64,000 nt of DNA from Harmothoe impar (GCA_947462335.1 OX381706.1:12128784-12192783); one strand, 5' to 3'; positions 23,251 through 35,941 are shown, counted from the stretch's first letter. The notes: generated by a model from the sequence alone, not told the origin. Numbers and translations: made by a program.

Positions 23251-26200
23251 ATAGAACCACTTGCAAGCTTAGTCTTAAAGGAGTGGTAGTGGTAGTCAGT
23301 CCTTATTAATGGGGGAATTTACGGAAGAAGTATTCAAAACTGAAAAGAAGGAGAAGGAAGGCTCATGAAAAGAGTCAAATTACAATATCTCTAGTGGATA
23401 TAGCCTTAGAACCTATTTGTTATCACAACACAGGGGGTAATTCTTAATAGCTTGGATATCGATTACTGGGCTTCCCTAACTCATAGCACAGCCCATACCC
23501 AACTGGTTCTCTGATTCAGGTTTGGTGTTCCCTGAGTAATTAAGCGTAAACGTATTTGCAAATGTTCTTGTAAGCTCACACACATTGCATACTTTCTACC
23601 ATGGGAGTGGCTGGTATCAGATTATCATACTTATAGTCAACTATGCAGAGCTAAATACATAATTTCATGCTGAATAATTGATTATATGAGTATCGGAAAC
23701 ATCATAATCATAAATTAATCTGTAATATACCAAGAAAAAATGAGCACCTTAGGCACGCTCTGCTCTTCTGTTTTTTTAATCCAAAGAGAGGCCGAAAAGA
23801 AGACACAACTGCGTTTGATAGTGAATGTTATATCATAGTGCAGAGTATTCTATTAAACTTCGAAGTGTAATAAGAACAGAGGGGAAAACTTTCCAGTGGA
23901 CGGATAGGAAATGGACCTTTTAGTAGTTTCCCACCAGACCACTGGAGGTAACTGATAGGGCCTCTCCTAACCCATAGCCAATGACATTCTCTCATTTGGG
24001 GTTTCCTTTAGTCATAAGTGGCTTTCACATTTCCAAATGTCTTAATAGCCAACACATGTTAACCATAACTGGCCATCGAAGGGTTGATATCAATATAGTC
24101 AACTATATGCAAAGTGTTGATGGAGCCTAGTAATCGAGTTTGTGTCAGTTCTGAATATTCATCCACAATATAGTCACAAAGTAGAGAAGGGGGCAGTCAT
24201 ACTGCCACTTATTCTTTTGAGATACAAGATTTATTTTGCTTAAGGACTGGAAGGGCCGTATTGAATGCCCCCCATTGAATACAATGTGGCCGTATTCAAT
24301 GGGCTAAGAAAAAAATTAAATGGCTTCAAAATTTTAAAAAATAAACACAAATGGCAACTACATTGATACCACTCTATTGTATTTCACTTGTTGGGGCTGG
24401 AGCATATCCCACTTAGCCTGCGACTTTGTCAGTCATGAAATACAGCAGGGACGGTATCAATGGGCATTGGCATTTGTCTATTTATTGACGACCAGTTTAT
24501 CCCTTCAATGATGGCATATTGCTAAAAGGAAATAATCAATGCATCATGCTGACCATCATGCTGTCTATCAGGCCCATAGGGTTAGCATCATGCTTGAATG
24601 CAGCACTGGCAAGTTACTGGTGCGACTTCAAGTCGCACCCAATAGAAATACACTCACTTCAGCACGGTACAATGACACGTCCTAACTGAATCCCTATTGC
24701 CCATTGATTATATTTGATTATCCCCTCTCCTTTCAATACAATATCAGCTGACAATATTGTCACAGTATATGGAACAATTTTCAGTATGATTTATAAAATG
24801 AAATTTTTGGATGTACTAGTTTGGATGATTTTCAGCATCTAACACCCTGCCAAGTCTTCTAAGAGATCTAGAAAGCTCTGAAGTATTGTGTACAATGATC
24901 CAATTGTCCAACCAAGATTTGACTTGCTGAGAGGATTTCATAACTAAAGTTTTCATTTCAATGCAATCTCATTGTTATTGGTACACATCAGGGTTTCATT
25001 GGAGCAAAGATAGAAAATGCAGTCATCTATAGCTACTAATGAAAACCACCAAACTTTATCATTTGATGGCAAAATACACCAAGCCTACTTATTACACCCT
25101 TTTAAATATTGAATGGTGCATACAATGCCACTGTCATTTTAGCTTTTTTTTCTGTAGTTCTGCCAGAATTTAATCTTAACCATCCAACAATGTATACATC
25201 TGTCCCAAAAGGCATGTTGAGTAATTGGTTTAGAGAGCAGGGGATGATGTATATACTCCAAGGAATGCAAAGTAATGGAGTTTTAAAGGGTTTCCAAAGT
25301 TGTTTCATGGGTCATGCCACAGTAAGAAAAACAAGACCAAACTGAAAACTCTATGTTGATGGATTACTCATCTGAGAAATGAAAATAATACTTTTATTGA
25401 GTATGCTATGTGTGTGTATATCAGAGGGAGGGTGGGGTTGATACACCTTTTTACATGGGCACTGCTGACGTTTAAAGAATCTGAATCGGCATATAATGGT
25501 TACAAACCAGCAAAGATATGCAGCTATACTGGTAAGACATAAACAATATATGTCCCAACATCTCGCAACCTCCACTCAAAGTGCCTCCGACCCCTAATAC
25601 ACCAACCCCCCTCCCCTGAAATACACAAACGGTCTTCCCCCAATACAAACCCTCCCTACTCTCTCCCTTATATATACAAACATACTGCCCCGTTCCCTCT
25701 AAGGTACACAAACAATAAATACTCTGCCTCCCCAATCCTATGACAATATCAGATTCATCAGGATAGCCATGATGGCAAATACAATGACTTAAAAGTGATT
25801 ATAGCATATACACATGGTCAATTGCCCACAGGAACAGGACTAGATAAAGTAGATCAGTGCTCATCCCACAAGAGGAGAGGACATGGCTTCTGAAATGTGA
25901 TGCCAGAAAGCAGAGTATTGCTTAAAAGGTAGGCAGGGAGCTTCAAAAGGATCTAAGTGCACACTGGACGATGCAGGGGACTCTTTGACCTTAGCACCAG
26001 GAAAGCATTTCAGTGGAACAAAAGGAAATGGCCCTTTTAGTAGCTTTCCACTACGCCATAGGAGGTAATTTTAATGGGGTGAATATTGGGTTCCCTCCCA
26101 GTCCTCTCCTAGCTCATGCCCAACTTATTCTCTCGATCGTTTGGGTTTGCCACTCCTCAATAGCGATGGTTTTCAAATTTTCAAATTTTTCCTGAGGTGC

Positions 26201-27154
26201 AATAGCTCACACATGATATATTAATTATATGAATTTATGAGGGAAGGGTCACGTGGTTCTAAATAAATCTGAACCTTCATGGGCCACATTGATATGATAT
26301 ACTGAGCATATTATTTTGGCTTTAATTATAACTCTTCATAACAAAAAATTACAAATCCAATATAAAAAATATTTGAGCGATATTTATTTCAGCAAAAGGA
26401 AAGAACATTAATGTTCTTCCCAGACATGTTATATGCTTAATGGGAATGGTGAACACTAAAATAAACTATGTAAAGAATGGATTTACACTATACCAATATT
26501 ACAAGTTGAGCTTGACTACAAAATGATAATGTGGTAGCAATATATGTCCTTCCATTGGCTGAGGTACTTAAGATTTGAGATGATTAACCTCATTCAGAGG
26601 AACCTTAATGCTAAATAAGAGAGGAGGGAAAAGTAGCCCTAACTAGGAATAGTGGACTGATTATTTACTTCTTACTTCTTAAAACTCATCTTCATGTTTG
26701 CTTGAGGGAGACTGAATCAATGTCTTTTGAAGAGACTCATTGACAACACTGTTGGCAGAATCCCAGGCATCGAGCTGCAATCCAATTGGGTTTTACCTGT
26801 CCATGTCCTTGCAGTGACATGCAAAACCAAATATCTCTAATCTGTGGCCAAGATAGTTACCCTGTAACCACATTTGCTGAATTAGTTTGTGGTCCAAGGG
26901 CTTGGTTACTCTTAGGAAACTATAACCACTGATGGGGCATGCCAAACCATTGTCCTAGGTTCCAAGTGGTGGAGCAAACATGCTGGCAAATGCCATGTGG
27001 TATTGAACGTTTGGCACTGTTTGGAGTTCTAAAGTAACATTGATCATTCTGTGCTATGAATTCTTGTCAAATAGAGTTACTGAACTTTGACCATTAACCT
27101 CTATTGGACGTTCCTCACATTAGAACAAATACATGTCTGCTTGGTTCAACCCAG

Positions 27155-27554
27155 TATATGGCTGTGTCTCACGACCTTGATCCAATGTTTTTGTCTCTGA
27201 TCGGGTGCCGTCTCTGACCGGGTGCCGTCTCTGACCAGGTGCCGTCTCTGACCAGGTGTCAGAAAAAAGGTGTTTTAAAAAGAATTATACTCATGTACAT
27301 AAGGATTTGTAAAAACGTTATTGCGGTTGTTATATAATTATAATTATAATTCCTGCTGTTGGTATTTTGACCTTATCAAGCCAAGCCGGTCAGAGACGGC
27401 ACCCGGTCAGAGACGGCACCCGGTCAGAGACGGCACCCGGTCAGAGACGGCACCCGGTCAGAGACGGCACCCGGTCAGAGACGGCACCCGGTCAGAGACG
27501 GCACCCAGTCAGAGACAAAAACATTGGCCCAAGGTCGTGAGACACAGCCATATA
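27155..27554. mobile_element. Foldback element with minisatellite arms
   Basis: The left arm begins TATATGGCTGTGTCTCACGA and the right arm ends with its reverse complement. Between them each arm continues AATGTTTTTGTCTCTGA and then a 17-bp tandem repeat: about four units in the left arm (27193-27259) and seven perfect units plus one altered unit in the right (27387-27516). The spacer of about 125 bp is AT-rich. The ends are flanked by TA. The structure folds into one large hairpin. It is absent from segment A. Confidence 0.8.
27387..27505 (+). repeat. 17-bp minisatellite, seven perfect units
   Basis: Unit CGGTCAGAGACGGCACC repeats seven times without a change, followed by an altered eighth. 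17 is not a multiple of 3, so all three frames are read in turn across it. The apparent peptide repeat RHPVRDGTRSETAPGQR is an artefact of this. Confidence 0.97.
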
Positions 27555-28559
27555 TGAAATCCTGCCGGACATCGTGGGAAATGTCAGGCAGAAATGCCCC
27601 AGGTCCGGCAATATATCTGCTGTGGCCGGACTGAATGTCCGTCTGGATTCCTAGGACAATTACCTACATTTTGGTCTTTGTTTTGTTTGAATCAGACCAC
27701 TATTACGGAAACTGTGCAGGGGAAACAGCTTTTCAGAACCATAATAAAAATGCAGTGGTCCCCCTCCCCCACAAAAAGAAATCCTGTAATAATATCCTGT
27801 AATTAATAAATGACCACTCTTTTAATATGTAATATATGGCTTTCAATTAAATTACTTGGTAAATCCTCAGTGCAAATATCCGGTCCTGCAAAAGACTAAC
27901 CGGTCCTGCAGATTTGAAAACCAGGGTCGAAAAGATTTCATATAGACTGTGGTTCAATACTTACTTAGAATACAGACATTGGTCATTCTGTGGCTGGAGT
28001 GAAAAGCACCATTGGAGGGACCAATGTCAATATGGCCCCTGTGTTAGAAGAAGAAACTAAAAGGGCTATTATTCCTTGCACCTCAGGATAATCAGAACAC
28101 ATTTTCGGTGGAGGTCTACATTTCACTATCAAAAACTAGGGCAATATACAATGTATGATTTGCACAATATAGGCATATGAACACCCATATGATTGCAGGT
28201 GGAAATAATTCATGCATACTTCACATAAATGGAGCTTACTACGCTGGGTTTTAGTTGGGAAACTGTAATTAATTTCTGGTTTATGGACATTCTCACAGAT
28301 AAGGATAGTTGAGATTGCTTTGAAAATTCTGAAATAGTTATGAACTTAAGTTTTCTAAATACACATGGCTCCAACAAAAAGGAATCTAAAATCAGGGTGA
28401 AGTAGCAGCTTTAGGTAGACATAGTATGTGTGCCCCTCCCCCTCCCCAACCAGCTAGTGAACAATTAATTCCTTTTGACATGTCATCAGAGTAGGTGCCC
28501 TTGATATATACTTCCTTTCTTAACCAAAGAGTTAAGTCTAGCCCTTAGATGAGTCTTTG

Positions 28560-28740
28560 TGGTTAGATGGAATGACACAGTGTGATTCCGTTATAAACTT
28601 AGCAGCATTACTTGAAGCCTTTTTGAATTTGAGATATGGAAGCCTCTCCCAATTGGCTTCGTAAGGCTTTGAGTATGAGGGGCCAGTCAGTTGGGAGATG
28701 GGGGTCTGTGACACAAGGCTCCTTTGAGGATATAGTTCTC
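28560..28740 (-). other. B copy of the conserved minus-strand open block
   Basis: This is the counterpart of 7440-7620. In the shared frame it reads ...QLTGPSYSKPYEANWE... and stays open through the block. A different minus-strand frame also stays open for 76 codons here, which warns that conservation rather than frame is the solid observation. Confidence 0.35.
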
Positions 28741-29667
28741 TGAGGCTGTAGAAGGTCTTTCTTTGAAGTAGCTATTTTTCTTAGTAATTGGGGAAATTGA
28801 AACCTACTGAATATTCTTTGTCTAAGGGACTGGAGCATTAATGTTCTTAGCTTTACTGAATGTACATTAGCTGTGAAAAATGAGGCTCAGAATATACACT
28901 GGACTTATTGAATCAGTCTTTATGGGGAGTTTTTCACCATGAAGGAAATTATGGCAGATCTTTTATTTTGCAGGCCCGGCATAATTTTTGCCAGCCCAAA
29001 CAATTTTCATATCTAATTCAATAAAAGACACAAAGCAAGAATTTATATTCCCATTGAAATGTAATATGTACACAGGAATTTTATTCAAAATGTTTATGTT
29101 AAAGTATTTCCCTCTAAAAGACTTATTGTCTGATTTACAAGCCATTAAAACTGACATGTAGGCCAGGATGAAACCAGTCATTTGGACCAGCAAAAGAACA
29201 CTTTCTGTGGTCGAGCAGCCTTTTAGTAGGCTATAGCCAGTGTATGTTTTCATGAAGAATGCATGATGAACAAAGTTATTTTGCACCAACCTCATATTAT
29301 ATTCACCAATCGCATCGGAAAGTAGCAGCACAACCTTGTAATTATGTATATATGCAGCCCCAACCCTCTGTACGGCTTTTCAAGGGGTGGAAAATGAAAA
29401 TTTAAGGAAATGATATTATCAAGGCCATTTCCCCTGTTGTACCATGTAATGGATTGAGATTCTGCTGGAGCCCTCATACATAATACATACTGAACTGTGG
29501 TTTCCTGTCTTGAATTGAGGGTATTTCTGACTGTGTTTTATTATTGCAAAGGGTTAACTTACTCGCCTCATAGCACCATACAATAAACTTTATGGATCAT
29601 CAAAGAATATCACACAGTATAACAGAAGTTCTGTCCTTGCTTATCCAGCACATGGCTTATGGTGTTA

Positions 29668-29850
29668 AAGGTGGTGCAGCTGGTAGTCATTCATCAACAG
29701 GTGTAAACGACACAAGTGTACTCAACACGTCACCTCCATAACTCCCACCCTCTACTGCTCCACTCTTGCAGCTATATACAGATCCACCCCTCTATTGCCT
29801 GCTCGATCCAACCCTAACCCCACACCTCTTTGCCTCTCTATCCATAGTAG
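29668..29850 (+). promoter_or_regulatory. Conserved TATA-containing block (B copy)
   Basis: This is the counterpart of 8335-8530. The TATA-like word is CTATATACA, before GATCCACCCCT. The words GTAAACGACACAAGTGTACT and CTCCCACCCTCTAC are kept. Confidence 0.3.
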
Positions 29851-31936
29851 CTTTTCCCTGTCGGCACCTGTCTCTCCATTATTGGTCTCTGTCTCTCCAG
29901 GGATGGCTAAATGTGTCGTTATAAGGGATGAGCGATGATAGGAGGGATCTATTTCTAACATGTTAGAAAAGAATATAAATACATATACCCTTAAGTAGTC
30001 ATGATACATGAATACCTTTAAGTATCAAAGGGATATTTACAAAACCTGAAAGTGTGTCCATCTCATCAATTGGGACAATCAATATGCATCTTATGGCTTC
30101 TAGAGGTCTTTAGAAAAACATTTATGTGTTGACAACTTGGCTTCTAAAGCAAATGCAATTTACTGACCTGAATATTTCATCCCGTCATTGTGTTATTCAT
30201 AGAAAATAAGCTGGTTCATCTAAAAGAAGTCCCTAGACTAGACCAGCAAACCATATCAAATATTGTTTATCATATCTCTGAAATTAAATGTGAAATTTCC
30301 TTGACCTGCACAGCTTGTGTAATACCATAGGCTTTTATGAAGAAAGTTTTCATTTCTTAAATCTTAAGTCCTTATTATCGCCACATATCATAATTTCACC
30401 CGACATGCATCTATAATCTAAAATTAATCTGCTGGAGAGCAATGCAATGAGACACTGTAGACTTACATTTTACTAATCATACCCTTTTAAATATTGCAAA
30501 CACTGCGCTTTCTTTCTGCATCTTGCTAGAATTGCATTTTAGCAATATTACTTAAAATAGATATTTCTTAATAGTACAGGCGATCTTGGGAGAATTATAA
30601 ATTGGTTAAGTCATGTGTGTCATGCAATGCGCACTAGCAATTACATTAGGTAAATTGATAATATTAGCCTAGCTTCGAGACAGTGGTTATGAACCAGAAA
30701 TGCTGTTCCATTCAATATAAAGCATGTATGTCAACTCTATGCGATTAAAGCCCAGGAAAACTGCCAAATTTCTCTAAAGGGTCCCACTGTATAGTACCGA
30801 GTAGAGAAATGGCTGACATTGAGTTGACTTTGATATAGATATAATGCAGTCCTGACTTACATAGAAATGAGCACCGGAGACAGAATCTGGTTTAGATTAC
30901 AGGGGACATGTTTTAATTGGTTAAGATTACAGGTGATATGGACTTTTAAGATTACAGGAAATATGCATGGTACATGGTAACTTGGTGATTTTGTCGCTTC
31001 TTGCATCTTGTGCTACCCACATAGTTAGAAGGGAACCCACAGCTCTGCCACAACTGTGTCATTATAGTAGGTGTGCTAATGGAAGATATAACTCATGATG
31101 AAAGGAGGAACCTAAGGGAAGAAATTAAAATACCCCAATAGTACAGAGTTTCAAAGGGTTGTTGACAGAATTTGGAACATAGTTTTTCTATCTCATCAAT
31201 TAGTGAAGTCTTTATTCATCCCTTGTCTGCTTCTGGGGATTTTGCAAAAGAAAATTACACAATGACTTTATTTGTGTGTTGACAACTTAACATCAAAGGC
31301 AAATGCAATTTAGTGACACTAATATTTCATCCCCTCAGTGTGTAATCCATATACAGAATACTGATACCTAATATGTGACAAACTGCAAAGTTTCAAAGTG
31401 ATGCCCACCAGCCTATGCCTTCAAACTCCGAATGGTTTTATGGACAATCACCTCCATGTTAACAGACCTTTCTAGCACATTTCCCAAGCAGACATTCTAA
31501 CTATTGCCCTTTTGGCCTCTATTTTCCTGATCTTCAGAAGTCTGTTAACTTGTTCAGCTCTGCCTGACCAGGCAACTGCGAAATTCAATAAAAGCTAAAA
31601 AGCTAAAATGGAAAATCTGTGTAATGCTTTGATAACGCCTTTCCACATAACATTATGTTATTGTCGCATATCAGATTTCAACAGACCAAAAGTAGAGAAG
31701 GTAGCCATATATAATTTGCATTTAATATACCCAACCTTAATATTCGATGTGAGAGCTATGCATAACAAGCTATTTGTGACTATATCATAAAGAGCACCAT
31801 TGCTATGATATATAGTCAATAAACTTTACAGTCTTTATCTTCACAAGCTCCTTTGCAAAAAGTGGCCCTCAGAACTAGGGGCTCTCTGAATTCCATGGAC
31901 GAGGGCCCCCAGGAAGTAGAACATAGGTAGACACTA

Positions 31937-32225
31937 ACGCTGGCCCGGGAGCCAATGGCCCATAATTTTGGTAATTTTTTGTCCGGGCCCAGTTGGGCCA
32001 CAAGATATTTTGCAATATATTTCATGGAAACATATCTGATAAGTATAGTCATGAAACATGTCGTTGAAAAGAGAAAAATGTGAACAAATGAAGCATTTTA
32101 GTCTCATTTTAACATGGATAAATCAGGAACATATATATGGTCTTCTCTGTTAAAAAAGTAAAATATATTCCCTGGCCAACAACTTAAAGTCCGGGCCCAT
32201 AGATTCTTGGAGCTATGGGCCCATG
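31937..32225. mobile_element. GGGCCC-rich MITE-like insertion
   Basis: The left side has CTGGCCCGGGAGCCAATGGC and TCCGGGCCCAGTTGGGCCA. The right side has CCCTGGCCAACA, TCCGGGCCCATAG and GAGCTATGGGCCCATGG. It splits the alignment between A 10790 and B. A fragment of the same family lies at 33143-33212, with words CCCTGGCCCACAGCTCAACA and GAGCTACAGGCCCGAGTGGC. Exact ends are not clear. Confidence 0.5.
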
Positions 32226-33800
32226 GAGATGCTTAGAGTACCTCGTTGATGGGTATTGCATTTCCCCTACCACATTACCATAGCTTTCTTTCAGAAATTA
32301 TGCTAGCATTACATCTCAGCCACCTTAAAATTTCTCAACTGTCCCAAAAGGAAAGGCTGGGAGTAATAGCTTTAGAAGTTTGGAGGACAATGTAATAGCT
32401 TCAGCGAGTAGGGGATTGTGTATAATCACCAAGGAGTACAAAATAATGGCATTGTAAAGGGCATACAATAGTGATGTGTCAGGGTACAGTCAGAGTAAAC
32501 CATTAAGGTACGTCAGCTTGCTCCAAAGTGAAATAAAGGGGTGGTTATTTTTTTAACAATGAGGGGGGGATCGTGGATTTTGGTGTAAGCAAGTCGAATT
32601 TGTTTTGTCCCCCAACGAGAGGGGTTGGAAATTTTTCCGTCCTTCCCAGGTGGAAATGGAGAGCAGCCGACCCCTTTGATTGAGGTATAATAACATGCAG
32701 TCTGTTATTGCTAAAGGGTGTGCACTTTCTTTGGTCGCCCACCTAATCCACCAACCTTCCCCCTGTTGTTAAAAAATGGCCCCTTCCTTTAAAGCTAAGA
32801 AGGCAAGAGGTAGGGACCTTTTGACCCTGGCAACAGGAAAGCGTGTCAGTGGACTGATAGGAAATGACCCTTTTAGTAGCTTTCAATACCGCAATTGGAA
32901 GTGATCTACAGTTGGTTAGTATTGCAGACTGGTTTCCTCTCCTTTCCCAACCCAAACCCAACCACATTCTCCCCTTTACGATTTACATGTCTCAAGGGTA
33001 GTGGATCTGTCATTTGTAAATGTTTTGTGGGCTACATGTAGGTGCGGATTTTACGCGAGTTGGGCTTATACGCAAGGTTTGACAGTAGCCGCAACTTCTG
33101 TGCAAGTCTTTGCAGTATGGTATGATTTTCTCCAAAAGGTGTTCCCTGGCCCACAGCTCAACATCCAGGCCCATCGATTTCTGGAGCTACAGGCCCGAGT
33201 GGCCCAAAACTAAGAGGGTTGGTTGCTACCCCTGAACATAATACAACATCTATGTACCATAGGAGACCTGTGCTCTCAGATTGACATTCAATTGTGGACA
33301 TACAAACCTTGATGTAAGTTTGTTGTGTTACGTGTTCATGAGCATGACCACCTTTTATAGATGTATTAAGTAGCTGATGAGAAATCAGCTGTTATTCCTT
33401 CTTAACCTTTGACCAAATCACTCCCAAATGGGAAAAACGATAGTCATTGCTTTCAGGGCCAATGAAAGGTGTGCTTCCTCTAAGGAACATAAAGTAATGC
33501 AGTGATCAATAATCCTAAAGTATGTATTGACAAAAGCCTATTTTGATGGATTTCTCATCCGAGCCTTGAATGCAATGTCAGTGACAGGAATTCCATATAT
33601 TTTTTCAATGAGTACACTGTGTAGGGGAGATGATTACTTTTACCACATCTTTGGGCCGAACTTCCAAGAAACAAGATGAAGAAATCACAAACTAATAGAT
33701 ACTGTAGGGGTAAACCTGCAAGGGGGTGTTACTCTGGTAATCCTGCTCCCCTCAGTACCATAATGATCTAGTAACATAAGCGCAGTCAAGTTGTTAAAAA

Positions 33801-33871
33801 GGGGACTAGTTCAGGGGTAGAGGGGCTGGGCCATGGATCTGAAGGTTGTGGGTTCGAGTCCTGCTTTCTCC
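33801..33871 (+). repeat. tRNA-like sequence (degenerate tRNA or SINE head)
   Basis: An A-box-like TAGTTCAGGGGTAGAGG starts at 33808 and a good B box GGTTCGAGTCC lies at 33851-33861 at tRNA spacing. The T arm can pair, but the acceptor stem pairs only partly, the anticodon stem is poor and the residue before the CAT-like anticodon is not T. This is not a functional tRNA by inspection. A tRNA-derived repeat or pseudogene is likelier. Confidence 0.5.
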
Positions 33872-34284
33872 AGATGACTTTTCTGCAAATGTTACAATAC
33901 CTTGTATATGATACACATTTATTTGCAAAACGTGATGAGGATACTGCATAGCTCTAGTTCAATATAATATTTCATTTTAAGGCCATAAAGCACATTTACT
34001 ATGAAAAGTAGCAGCTCGTATCTCAACATACGGAGGGCAGGACACAGGAAAGCATGTCACTTGAGTGATAGGAAATAGGCCTTTTAGTCTTTTAATGTTG
34101 TCACTATATACTGGGGAATCCCCCACACCCTATTGTGATCTCACCAAATATGTTGTTGGAGCCTGGTAGTGCAGTTTCTATCTGTTCTAAATGTTCATCC
34201 ACAATAGCCATATATAACAATGTAGAGGAAGGGGGAGGGATATTTGACATTATTGGCTGGTGGCGGGGAAGCCTTGGTGGTGCC

Positions 34285-34540
34285 CAGAGGGGGGCAATGC
34301 CGCGGCTCCGCCTGGTGTTAAACGGATGCGTAACATTGTCCACTGACCTGTTGGCTCCTCAACTTAGCCTGTCTGGCAAAATGTCATAATACTCTAATAA
34401 TACCACATGTGACAGGAAGTCAATGCTACATCCACATGAAAAAGACACCACAAAACATCCATTTGGCTGCAGGCCAGGACTTATTATGCATAAGTTTAAC
34501 ACCAGACGGAGCCGTGGCGTTATCCCCCCCCCCTCCCCTG
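34285..34540. mobile_element. hAT-type MITE with 8-bp target duplication
   Basis: The 8-bp GTGGTGCC stands on both sides (34277-34284 and 34541-34548). The ends start CAGAGGGG and, on the other strand, CAGGGGAGGGG. Subterminally GGCTCCGCCTGGTGTTAAAC is mirrored by GTTTAACACCAGACGGAGCC. In segment A the site is uninterrupted (GATGGTGCCTTACTG near 5937). An 8-bp duplication with CAG ends is the hallmark of hAT elements. At 256 bp it has no coding capacity. Confidence 0.85.
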
Positions 34541-35184
34541 GTGGTGCCTAACTGAGTGAACAGTCAGGGTCAGAGGGACCAGACTGGACTATGTATGAAT
34601 CAGCACAGCAGGATGTAAATTATACACCCTCACAGAGCAAGAAAACAGAGCCATAGAGAGTCCTGGCTGACATTTCTGACTCTCTCCTGAGGGAGTCACC
34701 TGGCTCACTTAAAGGAGTCACATAACTTCCTAATTCACCTAAAAGAGTCACATAACCAAAATAGGAGAGTCAAACATGAGGCATCATTTGAGATGTACTC
34801 AAATCAATTAAATGGAGGCTTCCATAAAGTATGTACGCATGAAGGGGGGGGGTTGTTTTTTCTGAAAATCTTTGCGTACATATACCTTTTGTTTTAATGT
34901 GTACAAGAACTTGGGGGGGGGGCAATTTCTGGAGAAAATATGCGTACATGGGAGCCCCCTATTTAATTTGCATGTTATAAATTTAGTGGGTCTAAAAATT
35001 TAAAAGGGTAAAAGTAGTAAAGCTTGACTGTCATGGTTGAAGTGAGGCCAAAAGCACTTTTGGATATAATTCACTTTTCATTCACAAGAGGGCTCTTAAG
35101 GGCTGGGAGCTCAGCTCTTACAGACACAAGATAGGGTGAATATATTATAGCTGGACAATGCTCATGGTCCCCTCTCCAAACACT

Positions 35185-35199
35185 GCTGCCCTCTGGTGG
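35185..35199 (-). promoter_or_regulatory. CTCF-like motif
   Basis: On the minus strand it reads CCACCAGAGGGCAGC, close to the consensus known for vertebrate and insect CTCF. Weaker relatives are at about 39140, 46577-46592, 51552 and 58349. Function depends on the organism having CTCF and on occupancy, neither of which can be read here. Confidence 0.4.
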
Positions 35200-35380
35200 A
35201 CCTGTTATTTTAGTCCATGTATGGAAAATGCTGAACTTATTCCCTGACGGCCCAGCTTTTAGGTCTCATGCAATATTATATGTAGTGCTGTGGTCGAAAG
35301 CACCAGCCCGACCAGTATGTTGCTAATCTGCCAGGCAAGTATTGGCCTAGGATGTCCAGCACATGAAGCATGGGTGTTAA

Positions 35381-35773
35381 CCCTTTAAGGATGGCACATT
35401 GCATTAATGCATCATGCCCTTGGTCGTTATGATGCATGAATGCAGCCCTGGTGAGTAACTATGCAGCGCTACATTCGCTGGGGTTGGATGTGTGCGTCAT
35501 GACAACATACATACCGTAAAACTCACGTATTCATAAGCCTAACTCTTGAATAAGCCGCACCCCAACTTTGGGCCAATCCTATAAGCCGCATCAGAGATCT
35601 TACTATGGTGACCTTTAGTACTGTACCATAAGAGCAAAAACTCGCGTATAAGCCGCATACTGACAATGGGCAGCTCCTATAAGCCGCACCCCCGATCTGA
35701 CTCACGTACTAGCCGCGGCTTATACGCGAGGTTTTACAGTACCATCTTTAAGCGACATGCCGTCCTTAGAGGG
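35381..35773. mobile_element. TTAA-flanked element containing a nested MITE
   Basis: TTAA at 35377-35380 and 35774-35777 flanks ends CCCTTTAAGGATGGCA and, inverted, CCCTCTAAGGACGGCA. Both A (8330) and B (29665) have a single TTAA at this place. TTAA duplication is characteristic of piggyBac and Kolobok superfamilies. The body has the GATGCATGAATGCAGCC words found in other places in the window and is interrupted by a TA-flanked MITE at 35514-35739. It has no coding capacity. Confidence 0.85.
35514..35739. mobile_element. CCGTAAAAC MITE, nested
   Basis: Ends CCGTAAAACTCACGTATTCA and GCTTATACGCGAGGTTTTAC lie between TA dinucleotides (35512 and 35740). It belongs to the family of 43007-43228 and lies inside the TTAA element, so it is younger. 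Confidence 0.8.
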
Positions 35774-35777
35774 TTAA

Positions 35778-35935
35778 GGGTGGCGGGAGGTGGCAGCACA
35801 GCTGGTAGTCTCTCATCAACAGGTGTAAACGACACAAGTGTACTCGGCACGTCACCTCTGTAACTCCCACCCTCTACTTATCCAGCCCTGCAGCTATAAA
35901 TAGATCCACCCCTCAGTTACCTACTTCATGATCCC
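35778..35935 (+). promoter_or_regulatory. Conserved TATA-containing block (C copy)
   Basis: This is the third copy of the block at 8335 and 29668. It has the best TATA word, TATAAATAG at 35894-35902. Its right part is separated by the GGCC MITE and resumes as CAACCCCACACCTCTTTGG near 36170. Confidence 0.35.
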
Positions 35936-35941
35936 TTCCTA

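Larger units (their letters stand above)
15612..32480. repeat. Paralogous segment B (expanded copy of A)
   Basis: It shares the order of segment A from GGAAAACCTCAATCAATTTC to the region matching A 11110, but is about 6 kb longer. The extra length comes from insertions: about 16420-17040 (with a TA-flanked MITE), the 17755 block duplication, about 19120-20490 (hairpin MITE), 20700-23250 (unassigned), the foldback at 27155-27554, about 28925-29480, and 31937-32225. No intact gene is recognised. A minus-strand frame of 122 codons at 28963-29331 lies wholly within a B-only insertion and resembles nothing I know. Confidence 0.85.

Noticed and set aside
27321..27557. Repeating peptide frame (RHPVRDGTRSETAPGQ)
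   Set aside because: It is produced by the 17-bp minisatellite read in all three frames, not by a coding repeat.
28963..29331. 122-codon minus-strand frame
   Set aside because: It is within a B-only insertion, I recognise no family, and there are no promoter or splice cues. Kept only as a mention under segment B.
33801..33871. Functional tRNA gene
   Set aside because: The A and B boxes are good, but the acceptor and anticodon stems do not pair properly and the residue before the anticodon is not T.
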